The notes under the pieces were generated by a model. It was not told the origin of the DNA. It did not search any database and saw nothing but the letters and a program-made list of their open reading frames with translations. A DNA stretch of 64,000 nucleotides, taken from Limnephilus marmoratus. Taxonomy: Eukaryota; Arthropoda; Insecta; Trichoptera; Limnephilidae. The stretch spans positions 67,389,072 through 67,453,071 of the forward strand of contig OU862907.1 in the NCBI GenBank assembly GCA_917880885.1, in the 5' to 3' direction. Both the position numbers and the translations under genes were made by a program. Every line of letters starts with the position of its first letter. The first letter of the stretch is position 1. This document shows positions 1 to 10,560 of the stretch, piece by piece.

Positions 1-96
1 TATTCGTAATAAGCGTGGCCAGTCCGAACCGATATTTACCCAATTAAAATTTATGAACAGTAATTGGTAAGTTTGACATGCAATAACGGCCGCTAT

Positions 97-429
97 TGTT
101 AGCAATTTATAGCAATGACAAGACGCTAATTGCTTGTAAATAGATTTATTCTCCCTTCCACAATATTTTAATAATAACTTTTAACAAAAGTATTCGCTTG
201 TCTCTTCGAGCCGTTCAGATTTGAATGCCCGGCAACCGCTGGCGGGGGTGATTCGTCGGTAGCGCGTCACTCCCTGCCTTGCCGACCGAGATGCGAGCAG
301 CGCCTCTGCCGGCGGTTAAGTGAACGAAGTGTAGATCCCTGATTGGCAGACAGACACGAGAGTAGCGCCTCTAGCGGCAAACCAGCGAACTTAACACTGC
401 GGCGCCAGAATTCGAATGTACTGCTAACA
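97..429 (-). mobile_element. LTR (333 bp) of an LTR retrotransposon, copy 1
   Basis: The segment begins TGTTAGCA and ends TGCTAACA, i.e. TG...CA with short imperfect terminal inverted repeats, as expected of an LTR. A second copy of exactly the same length lies at 32251-32583 in the opposite orientation, differing at only about ten positions by eye. An AATAAA polyadenylation-like site lies near the 3' end when read on the minus strand. Copy 1 is preceded (on the minus strand) by a roughly 70-bp tandem repeat that is also present beside copy 2, so these look like 3' ends of two insertions. No gag or pol is visible next to either copy, no primer-binding site was found and no target duplication could be tested because the 5' ends are missing. 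Superfamily (Gypsy or BEL/Pao) is undetermined. Confidence 0.6.
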
Positions 430-620
430 GTATATTATAGAATTTAGATAAAATAATTGGAAATTGTTGAAGGTTATCAAAAAACCAAAACTCTGAAAAG
501 AATTATTGGTGATTGCTAAAAGGTTATCATGGGATGTACATAATGTCATAAAACAAAAAATGTAAAAAGAATTATTGAAAATTGTTATATGGTTATAATG
601 GAATGTACAGTTTGGCAAGA
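430..620 (-). repeat. ~70-bp tandem repeat adjoining LTR copy 1
   Basis: About two and a half units built around TTTTATGA-x-TATGTACATTCCATGATAACC and a following CAATAATTCTTTT stretch. The same units in the same order relative to the LTR occur at 31975-32250. The 64-residue reading frame here is a translation of the repeat, not a gene. Confidence 0.65.
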
Positions 621-859
621 AAGTGTAGAAAATAAATGATGGCGCTGCGATCGTTTTCTAGTTTTAAATGGCAACACCAAGATGGCTCATAAGACAAAGA
701 ATGTATGTTTTAAAAAACACTTCTGGCAAAATGCATAGGTATTTCATAGCGTATTTGTATTTTCAAAAAATTTGCACAAAAAACTGTAATTTAATAGAAG
801 CAAAATAAAACAAAACAAGTTTTAAGTGGGCGTTTATTTCGATATAAAAACGTAGGTAC

Positions 860-1625
860 TTAAAAATTTAAGTCTATTAATTCAACACCCGACATGTAAT
901 TATTGTCTTTGTCCTCGTGTGATTCTTCTTCTTCCGTATCTTCATCTTCATCTAAACGCAGTTCATCGATATCATCATATATAGTACTGCCTCGTGCATA
1001 ATATTCTGCCTCAATTTTCATCACGTGTTTGCAACAATTTTTCCAATCATCAGCACTTATGCTATTACATATTATTATTATGCCCATTTTCCGTTTTCCC
1101 GGTGTTTCAAATTTTCCATCTGCCTTTTCCCCTTCCTTGACGATTCGTCTTACCGTTGATTCAGATTTACCTGTGTGTGAAAAACATCATTAAAATTATT
1201 ATTATAGAAGGTAGTTTTAAAAACACACACTAGATAATATTCACTTAGAAAGAAAAAAAGAGAAAACGAGAAAAAAGAAACTTTTCTACGAGTTTAAAGA
1301 AGTTGCATATTATTATTTTTTTATTGAGTTATTCCCTTTTTCCTGTGGCCGCATATTAACTGTCAAATTGAAATGTCAAATTCGAATTTTTTAACATAAC
1401 CTCAAATCAGATTGTAATGGTTATTATTGCTCGAAAATTGGCATAAATCTTGTAATACTAATGAAATTTATTAAACAAACTATACTACGTGCCATTCATT
1501 TCTGCAGTTCGTTTGTAAACATCTTCTAAATCGGACAGAAACTTCTTCGCGTGACACTCGGCTAGGCAGCGTTGAAAAACGCAGAATATAACCCCTCTTG
1601 TATCACTATGTAATAATTTATTCAT
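860..1625 (-). pseudogene. internally deleted IS630/Tc1-mariner-type transposase
   Basis: On the minus strand an exon-1-like piece starts at 1625 (MNKLLHSD...) and ends near KRTAEMNG at about 1485. After an intron-like gap a CACACACAG acceptor at 1171-1173 precedes TGKSESTVRRIVKEG and ETPGKRK. These pieces resemble the helix-turn-helix N-terminus of a DDE transposase family common in insects (known family pattern: KRTA...TGxSxSTVxRIxKEG...PGKxR). The frame then jumps directly to DDWKNCCKHVMKIEAEYY and an acidic tail, which resembles the C-terminus of the same proteins. The catalytic core is missing, so this is an N-to-C deletion derivative. The donor and acceptor phases do not join cleanly, so it is probably dead. 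Family assignment is from recall of motifs, not a search. Confidence 0.55.
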
Positions 1626-2272
1626 TTTAATTAAATTCAGGCAAACAATAAATAAAAATATTATCAAATCAGCGATATTCTACTCAGATTTAAGACAATA
1701 AATCAACCGTAACACGCGTTAACATGACAGCCATAGGAAACGTCATATAATTCGGTGTTGCCATAGTAATGAACACGTTTAGTTCCAATTGAATTAATTT
1801 CTACACTTATTTGCCAAACTATACACGCGTGGGATAATAATATAAAATAGATAAAATGTAGAATAAGAACTTCGAAACACGACGAAAGGTATTGGCGTCA
1901 AGATTGTGAAGAAATTGTGCGTCACCAATATGTCATAGACAATCATCGAAGACCTCAAGGCAAAAATTTGAACCTAGCCAGCCTTAAGACGTGTATACAA
2001 AATCCCCATGTTTTCACCTCATATACGATATGTGGTAATTTAGTAATTATTCGTAATTTTGCAATTTTTGTATTCCTCCAGAAAATATGAACGAATTTTT
2101 TAAAGTTTTTTGTTCCCCAATATTCAAAGCGCACAACAATGAAAAATATTGTTTATTGATAAACATTATTGTAAATCGCATTTCCTGCTAGCGAAATGCG
2201 TGCGTTTCGATACTATTCGTCCTGTCGTCCCTTTTTGTTTTTGAATCATATCATTATTTTTTCAATCCAACA

Positions 2273-2674
2273 TACCCGGGTAGCGTATTTACAATCCTTA
2301 CAGCGTTTCAGTCGCTTTAAATATTCAATATCAAAATTTAAATATTTAGAAATAAAATTATTAATTTCTAATATACACATTGGAAAGATTATTTTATCAG
2401 ATTTTAGAACAATTTTTGTTTTTGCAGAGTGATGAAAAATTATCAATATAGAGGTGTATTTACAATATATGGGAATAATATTAAAATTTAAATATCTTAA
2501 AATAAATTATTAATTTCTAATAAACACATCAGAAAGATTATTTTATCTAGATTTTAGAACAATTTTTGTTTTTGCAATGTGATAAAAAATAACCAATATA
2601 GAGGTATATTTAAAATGTAAATTATCGTTACCGCGACTGAATCGGTATAGGTTTTGTAAATACGCACCCGGGTA
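2273..2674. mobile_element. MITE-like element with CCCGGGT termini and a 150-bp internal duplication
   Basis: Left end ACCCGGGTAGCGTATTTACA at 2274 and right end TTGTAAATACGCACCCGGGT near 2655-2673 are inverted copies. The similarity continues inward for about 50 bp through a shared TTCAGTCGC stretch. Between them a roughly 150-bp unit (AAAATTTAAATAT... to ...AATATAGAGGT) is present twice in tandem with period 150. No coding capacity. Target duplication is unclear because the termini are themselves palindromic. Confidence 0.5.
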
Positions 2675-3608
2675 GTCACGAAGGATAGCTCATACCAAGT
2701 ACCAAGGTTGTGGAGGAGTGCGACTGTTGTACTGTTTGCGTACTTTCCGCCAGTGGTTATAATCTGTATTTCTTGCATAAAATTCCAACTTTACGAAACA
2801 AGAATTCTCGGTCGATTTCTACCATTTTGGAGAGCACATCCGTTTAGTTTTTGAGGTGCTTAGATGTTTTTTTTTTATTCAAAAGGTAGGTTAGGTACCA
2901 TCGATTCTAAATAAAGTAAATTTCAGTAGACTTTGTAAAACTACTGTTTATTTTAAAGTTATTACTATATTTAATGTTGAATCTATTTACTTGATACTAT
3001 TATTTACAATCAAATCGGTTGTTTTACGTAAACAAATATTCTGAATAATTTTTACACGTTTTAAGTGTGATATTTTTAGCCATTTAATACAAGGGTAGGT
3101 AGAGAGGTTAGACAACTACTGTCAATAACTTTATTGTATGTATACGTACATGTGCTGTTAATATAATATCACGAGAGCTAAAACAATTACAGAAAACCTG
3201 ACTTTTTCGTAGGTAACCCCGTGTTCAGTACTTACTTGTAAAAATTGTCTATGACTTTATAAATTGTCTTTTTAGAACTTTGGCATAAAATTGTTGACGT
3301 GATGATCGTTTCTTCACTGCGAATCCTTTAATCTTGTTTCCAATCTCTAATAATTCTACATAATATCCCTTACACTGTTTAAGCCGCAGTTATATTTATC
3401 ATCCCATGCTTGTGATAGTTATTGGTAAGCTCTAATGCTGATAGTTTCTACCCAAGTTAATAATTTTGGTAGCAGCCTTTATTCCAAAGCGACCACTGTT
3501 CTTTCATTTGCGCTACAGAATGTAACTGCGCTCTTAGCTTAACTTATGCCAATTCGTACACTTTTTGGGACTCTATTTGGCTTTTTTTTAAAAACATCTG
3601 GTTAAATA
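2675..3608. other. no recognisable feature
   Basis: AT-rich sequence without a convincing reading frame, repeat structure or RNA gene on either strand. Confidence 0.4.
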
Positions 3609-3970
3609 TTCGGAACAAACGTCAACGGTTATGTAACGGGATTGTATTAGTCATCTTTACTTTAAAAAACAGCCTACGTTTTTGAATGGTTTGTCTGGAA
3701 AAGCAGGGTTTGTGTATCGGGCTTGTGTATATTATCTTAATTTTAAAAGTTTTATAAAAAAAGTGCGTATTAACCGTTGACGTTTGTTCCGAACTGCAAA
3801 CAGAGTGATTTGACAGTGTGAAAGCAAATTTTCAATTTACGTAAATAAAATTAAAAATGTAACTTTTTTAACCTCCCCGAATGCAAATAGTTGTCTTTTA
3901 TGGTAATTAAGAAGAATCTAAAAGTTTTATCAAAAAAAGTGGGTATTAACCGTTGATGTTTGTTCCGAAC
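3609..3970. mobile_element. inverted-repeat (foldback) element with GGAACAAACGTCAACGGTTA ends
   Basis: The left end TCGGAACAAACGTCAACGG is repeated in inverted form twice, ending near 3795 and again at 3970 (CCGTTGATGTTTGTTCCGAA). The two right ends are each preceded by AAAGTTTTAT-x-AAAAAAAGTG, so the right arm has been duplicated. The interior holds AACAGCCTACGTTTTTGAATG and GGTTTGT-type sequence also found in elements at 12676-13744 and 41677-42300. Non-coding. Confidence 0.5.
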
Positions 3971-4228
3971 AATTACCAACATCTGTGACCTTGACGTACA
4001 TCAATTTTGAGATTAATATTTCGAAGACATTGATTAAAATAAACGGCCACGCTCAATGCAAATACGTTAAACATGGAAAAAAACATGGCCGAATCGTCAA
4101 TTAAAATAATATTGAGTATAATATCGAGATCTAATCGGGCGATTCTCTCAATCGTTTTTAGATGTACTTAATCAAGATTAATAATATTATATCCCCCTTT
4201 TAATATGTGCATACGACTTTTATTTGTT

Positions 4229-4794
4229 TGGTAAATATTTCCGTATTGAGTCCAAGCTCAAAACACACTTTAAAATATTAAAACAAATTGTACTAGGTAG
4301 ATTACAGTTAGTTGTAAGTAATTCAGTACCTAACCGGAATTGAAAAATATTGCATTTTAATGGTTATTTTGTTATCTTTAAAAACGCGAAATGTCATTTC
4401 TCAAGGAACGCCATGTTGTTAATTACGACGGCAAACCTCTCGCAGCCAGTGATTTTTCGTGTTTATGAAACCGAACAAAATAATGATTAATACGCATTAT
4501 TTATCATTTCCGAAGATTGCGATTCGTATTTATTATTGTCTAACTGACAGAAAGCGATTTTTTCTTTTAAAAATGCGTATTTCATCGTCGAAATTAACAT
4601 GGCGGTCCTTGAAAAATGCCTTTTCGCGTTTTTTAAATAAAAAAAAACATTAAAACGCAATATTTTTCAATTCCGGTTACTGAATTACTTATTATTAACC
4701 ATTATCTACCTAGCACAATTTGTTTTAATTTTTAAAGTGTGTTTTTCTAAAGTTTGTTGTTTTGAGCGTGGACTCGATAGGGAAATATTTACCA
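4229..4794. mobile_element. MITE with ~200-bp inverted repeats and 6-bp TTTGTT target duplication
   Basis: Both ends read TGGTAAATATTTCC inward, and the inverted similarity runs about 200 bp (GAGTCCAxGCTCAAAAC, ACAAATTGT-CTAGGTAGAT, AACCGGAATTGAAAAATATTG, then a CGCCATGTT block). TTTGTT is repeated directly at 4223-4228 and 4795-4800. It has no coding capacity. The arms resemble those of the element at 41677-42300, so the two appear to be distant relatives. It sits only 135 bp upstream of the start codon of zinc-finger gene 1, so it may contribute to or have replaced its promoter region (inference). Confidence 0.65.
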
Positions 4795-4929
4795 TTTGTT
4801 TTGACAGAAAATTCCAAACGAATGAAAATATTAAAAGATCTTACAAAATGGAATTCCGTTAAAACATTGTTCTGTTTCAGATATATTTCTTTGATCTTAC
4901 CACTTACCAAACGCTACCACAGTAGTGTC

Positions 4930-7900
4930 ATGGATCTACAAAAAGAGACTGTTTTCATCAAGACGGAACCAGGGCCCCAGGAAATAGGTGGAGGTGAAAC
5001 GCCGTATACTGATATAGATATCGATATCCCAAATATAAAGCAGGAATATTTCCAGTACGCGGAGAGTAGTCGTACAGCCAGTAAGTTAATGAAACTTTCT
5101 ACTATATTTAAATGTTAAAATCAAATGTTCGCAATCCACGCATATTTTAAAATGCTTTACAGGTAGGATATGTGTTTGCTCGTAACATCAACAAGTTACT
5201 TTGGTATTTACCTTAAAATGTATATTTACTGGAAACTGCCAAACTGCAGCATTCTTTTAACTTATAGTGCTCACAAAAAGTTTCCGATTCCTCAAGTATT
5301 CTTATATAGGTAGTGCATGGCATAAGCGACATGTAGCATTTATAATACGTATAATATTTGAAGCAAGTAATTTTTTTTTCTAAATAGGTACGGTACCACT
5401 TATTCATACATAAACAGACGTGTATCGTGTATCATCACAAAACCGTAATTTATGAAGTACGCTGTTCATTTTGACGTATAAATAATTAATATACGTTTTA
5501 GGGAGAAAAAAAAATTATGTTATGTGTATAAGTTTGATTAAAGGTGTTTTTTCGGTGCCTGTCTCACTGGGATATCGAGAGGTATCGTGACAGACGTAGG
5601 AGGTTACATAAATACAAACATTCATAAATACTAAGGTTGAATATTTTTAACATTCTTCTTTGTGGTTGTTCTCCAATAAAACTAAAAGACAGGTAAAAAA
5701 AAAAGTTTAGGTTTGTCCTGTAAAGAGACTAATAGTACACATGTGGAGAAAACGATGAAGTGAATTAAATATTGTTATAATAATTATCTGTGATAGGTTT
5801 GACAGGACTATTTTATTATATTTAGGTTAGGTTGTATATAAATTGATATTCATACCTTGGTACGATTTGTTTTACAGATGCTTGCAATAGTGGGACGTCC
5901 CGTATTTGCAATCCAATTCTTTATTTCATGTTTTAATTTTATCATTGTTTCTATTTGTGTAATCAAAGCTAGCTAGATATTTAAAATGTATGTCCAATCG
6001 TGGTTTGTACAGTGTTTGTTATTTTAGTGAAATTATTTCAAATGGATCTTGCAAGGAGCTGCCTCGTATCTCGTATCCACTACGTTAACGGTATTGAATA
6101 TGGTAACAGTGTTGGTAGAAAGAGGAAATGCAAGAATTATTTGTGTGCTTTCATAATGTGATCGAGGTTAGAAGAAGAAGCATTACCACACGCTAAAATT
6201 CCATATTCAATTTAGGATTTACATAATGAGTAATATACCTACTGATTTTAAAAGTTTTAGGTTAAGGAAATTGCGTGTTTGTTTCAAAAAGTATATGGAT
6301 TTACGAATTTTATTTCTGTGTTAATCCTAAATATTTGATATTGTTTATTAGATACTTATTCGTTCTAGGCATGGACAGTCACAATTTCGTTTCAGAGATG
6401 CATTTTGCATTCGTTTTTTTTTTAAATATGCATTAGGTTTGATTTTGGTGTATTGGTGAGACTTCAAAAAGTATATTGTTTTCGGTATATTTAGTGTTAG
6501 AGTCAAACCGCTGTTTCATATTTTGAATTCTTTTTTTCCGATTTGCGTATACATTGGCCAGTCTTTAGTTTGCAATAGTAGGATCGTGTCTTCGGCGAAA
6601 CTGTCAATTGCTGCATCGATATCTAGCCGCTTCTGTGCCAAGAGCGAGATTTCTCGCATTCTTGGCCGTGCCCAGCAGGCCGGCCATAGAAAAATAGCGA
6701 GTTATCTCGCTATTCTTTGAGCAAGTAAATATCCTTTCAAGGTGTAATGTTTTTAATTTATTAAAACAAGATTTAAAAATGATCTATTTTGATTAAAAAT
6801 TCATGGCCTGCTGTTCACAGCTACTCTCCTACATACTGGCATTTAAAAGGCTAGGTAACACAAATCAGTTATATATATAACGAAGAGTCTTGGACCTATA
6901 ACACTGCCTTTTGGAACCCCATAACTAAATGGCAAATTATGACTCTTTGTTGTTCGGAGATTGACATTTGCCTTTGGTCCAGCATTAACATTGGCCAGAT
7001 AAGAAGTATGATAGATGGTCTAGTTCCTTATTCCTTATAGTCACATTAAATATTTTTGCATACTAATTTGATATTCGAGATTGTATGAAATGCTTTGTAC
7101 GAGGCTAGAAATATCGATATACAATTTTAGCCCTTATCGAGATGTCCAGAAATATGGTCAGTGACCGTGGCTACGGCATCGTTGGTGCTTTTATGTTTTC
7201 TGAAGCCAATTGATAGGGCGATAGTGGGTTGTTGATTTCCAGGTATTTTATCAGACTATTATTTACGCTCTTTTTACAACTTTGTAAAGGGAATTAAGCA
7301 TCGTAATAGGGCGATCATATTATTGATGTCTAGTTCGGAACCTGTTTTAAAATTGGAGATAATGTGATCTTGTCTGGGAATAAAGGCGCTGACGAATCCC
7401 CATATTAATAAAAAGGATTTAATGGATGGTTTATTCACGTGGTATTTTTTTTAATAACAGTTTTGGGTATGGTTGATTTGTTTTTCCAGGTAGCATTAAT
7501 GTGGAGTCTGCTCCCATGAAGGCAGAACCAGGACCCCGAGAAGAAGTTGAAGGGGGCATTCCGTATATGGAAATTGACATAGAACCGCCGGATGTTAAAA
7601 AAGAATGCTTTGGAAAAATTACCCAGAGAGCAGGTAATACCTTTTTTGTTTTAATTTAACAAATCGTGATATCCATTTTTTTACGTTTTTGTGAATAAAC
7701 TGTGCCTACTTACATTTATTTTGCTTTCTTTATCCGTATTTTTTCAGACGTATTGACAGATTTGAAGACGCATTCCATGGAAAAGCAATTCTCTTGTCCT
7801 CATTGTAACTTCTCCTGCTCTCATAAATCAACGTTCGAAATGCATACGCGCACTCATAATGAAGATAAACCTTTTTGGTGTTCCGTCTGCAGCTTTTCAA

Positions 7901-8718
7901 CTACTCGAAATGCAAATTTGATGAGGCATATTCTTATTCACAGTGGAGAAAAACCTTTTTTCTGTTCGGATTGCGACTATTCAAGTAGTACAAAGGGTAA
8001 CTTGAAGATACACATGATGACTCACAGTGGAGAAAAGCCTTTTGCCTGTTCAAATTGCAATTATTCGTGTGCTCAAAAAAGTACTTTGACAATGCACATG
8101 ATGACTCACAGCAGAGAAAAACCCTTTTCGTGTTCGGATTGCAATTATTCGTGTTCTCGAATTGGAGATTTGAAGAATCATATGCTGATTCATACTGGAG
8201 AAAAACCCTTTTCATGTTCCGTCTGCAACTATTCATTTTCTTTTAAAGGAAGTCTGACGAGACACATGATGATACATAGTGGAGAAAAACGTTTTACGTG
8301 TTTGGATTGCAATTATTCGTGTTATCAAAAGGCACAATTGATGAGGCACGTACTAAATCACACAGGGAAAAAACCTTTTTCGTGTTCGTATTGCAACTAT
8401 TCATGTTCTCAAAAAAGTACTTTGACGATGCACATAATGACTCACAGTGGAGAAAAACCTTTTTCATGTACGAGCTGCAACTATTCGTGTTCTCAAAAAG
8501 GAGGTTTGAAGAAACATATGCTGGTTCACACTGGAGAAAACCCTTTTTCGTGTACCGTCTGCAACTATTCATTTTCTATTAAAAGAAGTTTGACGAGACA
8601 CATGTTGACACACAGTGAAGAAAAACTTTTTAAGTGTTTGATCTGCAACTATTCATGTTACCAAAAGGGACAATTGACGAGGCACGTGAGGAATCATAGT
8701 AGAGAAAAACCTTTTTAA
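4930..8718 (+). CDS. C2H2 zinc-finger protein gene 1 (3 coding exons)
   Basis: Model: join(4930-5080, 7490-7633, 7748-8718), 1266 nt, 421 residues. It probably encodes a nuclear sequence-specific DNA-binding protein; target unknown. Exon 1 (MDLQKETV...) ends at a CCA|GTAAGT donor; exon 2 follows TTTTTCCAG and exon 3 follows TTTTCAG; both introns are phase 1. Exons 1 and 2 are acidic and share the pattern K-x-EPGP...Y-x-(D/E)-x-D-I, with psi-K-x-E motifs IKTE and IKQE (exon 1) and MKAE and VKKE (exon 2). Exon 3 encodes 11 fingers of the form CSxCNYSCSxxxxLxxHMxTH with TGEKPF-like linkers. The stop TAA at 8716-8718 falls where finger 12 should begin. The same frame continues after it with CSRKQSLTKHMMNH, a finger lacking its CxxC pair, so the C-terminus is truncated. 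Intron 1 (2.4 kb) holds a LINE relic. Start chosen as the first ATG of the exon that precedes the conserved acidic block. Confidence 0.8.
5081..6259. other. intron 1 of gene 1, proximal part: nothing recognised
   Basis: AT-rich intronic sequence with no convincing coding or repeat structure on either strand. Confidence 0.4.
6260..7400 (-). pseudogene. LINE reverse-transcriptase relic in intron 1 of gene 1
   Basis: Minus-strand translation gives YGVPKGSVIGPRLF (RT motif normally GVPQGSVLGPLLF) around 6880-6920, then FAEDTILLLQTKDW around 6540-6590, where FADDT would be expected, followed by a LNIPKT segment. Stops and frame changes are frequent. An unrelated stretch of about 200 bp, with short GCGAGA palindromes near 6640-6720, separates the two motifs and may be a later insertion. 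Non-LTR retrotransposon of the Jockey/I/R1 group in the broad sense; too decayed to name. Confidence 0.6.
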
Positions 8719-8819
8719 TGTTCTCGAAAACAAAGTTTGACAAAACACATGATGAATCACAGTGGAAATAAGGAAATCTTAGACAGTAAAGTGGATAATA
8801 AATCAATAAAATCCTATTA

Positions 8820-9161
8820 ATGACAACTACAAAGAAAAGAAAAGTTGAAGCTGAGTTAAACGTGAAATCATTTGAAACTAAAGGCTATGCATTTAATATA
8901 ACATATAATAACACAATGCATTTTCCAACACTGCAAGGACAAAAGGAATTGCGCAAATTAAGTGAGGCATTTAATTAACGATTTAAGGACGTGAAAAGAG
9001 AGCAAATTGGTTTGAACATATTTGCTACAGCGTTCAACGTCGAACCAACGAATGTGCCTGATAATCTACAGCACGAAATTATTCAATTACAAAGCGATGA
9101 TGAACTAAAAGCTAGATATACAATCTTTCCAAATAAAGTCAGGAATCACTGGTTAAATTAA
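8820..9161 (+). pseudogene. internally deleted hAT transposase relic
   Basis: One 342-bp frame begins MTTTKKRKVEAEL...FETKGYAF and then reads HFPTLQGQKELRKLSEAFN, stop, RFKDVKREQIGLNIFATAF, VPDNLQHEIIQLQSDDELKAR. The first part resembles the N-terminus of BED-finger hAT proteins (GTF2IRD2/ZBED-like, KKRKV start). The second resembles the MHFPTL...RF-DF...IF-NPF...LQ-ELIELQ region of the same proteins. The BED finger and catalytic core between them are absent, and there is one internal TAA. It lies about 100 bp after gene 1. Assignment is by recalled motif pattern. Confidence 0.6.
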
Positions 9162-9299
9162 GTCAAGCACGTCCATTTTGTATATAATACGAAAATTAAT
9201 GCTTTAATAATTGCCACACTTTTGGCATAAAAAATCACTACATGTAATTTATTGTAATTAGTTAAATAAATTTAAAATTATATTGCGGACAATTAAAAT

Positions 9300-10560
9300 G
9301 CTACAAAATGTAGAAAACCCATTCACGTAATCAGAGTACAACTTAATTTAAGCTGGTTGACTAGTGGACCCTATGCAGAATCATTTTGAAGGTAAAACCA
9401 ATCTTGTGTTCAAAATGCAAATTGCTGTTACGGATTCATCTGCTAACCATAACGCATTTCGAAGGTAAAACCATTTTGTTGTTCTAGGTGCAGCATTAAT
9501 TAAAACTAGGGACTCACAATCCAATTCGCTCTGACGGAAAAAAACAGTTATGTGTGCAAATGCAATGAAGAAATTCCGTGAAAAAATTCAATGAAAAAAA
9601 TTCATGTGTGGTTCCGTCTGCTTACGCATTTCGTAGAAACCCGTTCTCGTTTTTAAAGTGCACTTTTAAAATTCTAGTTGTATTTTTGCTTCCAGTATTA
9701 GAGAAAAGCCATTTTTATAAATTCAGTAAAATGGCTACACTCAGTAATTTTAAGTCTCCGCGTATAGATTCACCCTATAACTGAAACCAGTTCTGTGTTA
9801 AGAATGCAACGAAAAAAAATCCAGGTGGAGTTTCATTTTTTGACGCATTCCTCGTCTTAGAAGTGCATTTATAAAATTCTAGTTGCGTTCTTTATGCTGC
9901 CAGAATTGGAGGAAAGCCATTTTCATGTTCTGAGTAGAGTTTTAATTCCCTCACTTTATAATTAAAACCAGTTCTGTGTTTAGAAAGCAACGAACAAAAT
10001 TCAGGTAGAGTTAACCCTCGCTAACAAGTTTTGTAAGAAACCATTCTCGTGTGTGAAGTGCATAAATATGCAGTTATAAATTTGTAGTTGCATATATGCT
10101 GCCTGTATTGGGGGAAAGCAATTTCACGTTCTGAGTATAGTTTTAATTCCCCGCGTACAGATTCAATACGTAATTAAAACCAGTTCTGTGTTAAGAATGC
10201 AACGAAAACGCATCAGGTGTTATTTCATTTGCTGACGCATTTCTTATGTTGGAAGGGCATTTATAAAATTCTGGTTTCTTTTTTTATGCTGCCAGAATTA
10301 CAGGAAAGCCATTTTCATGTTCTGAGTGTTGTTTTAATTCCCTGCACGCAAGTTTAATCTAAATTGAAACTATTTCCATGTTCAGAATGCAATGAAAATT
10401 TCAGTTATGGTTTCATCTGCTGATGCATTTTGACGGAAACCATTCTCGTGTTCTAAGTGCAGTTTTAAAATTCTGGTTGCACACTTTATGCAGCCAGAAT
10501 TTCAGGAAAACCATTTGCATGTTCTGAGTGTAGCTATAATTAAAGAGTGTTGGCAATTAA
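9300..10560 (+). repeat. decayed zinc-finger-like tandem array, ~190-210-bp units
   Basis: At least four units begin with AAACCAGTTCTGTGTTAAGAA or a variant (about 9784, 9965, 10178, 10366), and earlier degenerate units reach back to about 9360. Each also contains TTTATAAAATTCTGGTTGC and GGAAAGCCATTTTCATGTTC. In the last unit the plus strand still reads KPFSCSKCSF and, 20 residues on, EKPFACSECSYN, i.e. finger N-terminal halves with intact CxxC. The histidine halves are gone. It is therefore probably derived from C2H2 finger coding sequence that has decayed into a satellite-like array. The same sequence in reverse occurs inside the hAT element at 15562-17948. The LINE at 10579 has inserted at its right side; a further unit fragment follows that LINE at 14286. 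Confidence 0.55.

Noticed and set aside
424..618. 64-residue minus-strand frame
   Set aside because: Follows the ~70-bp tandem repeat next to the LTR.
7934..8582. Long reading frames on the other strand and in the +1 frame of the finger exons (likewise at 24964-25266 and 33528-34427)
   Set aside because: They repeat with the 84-bp finger period and are by-products of the finger repeat. No independent evidence of coding.
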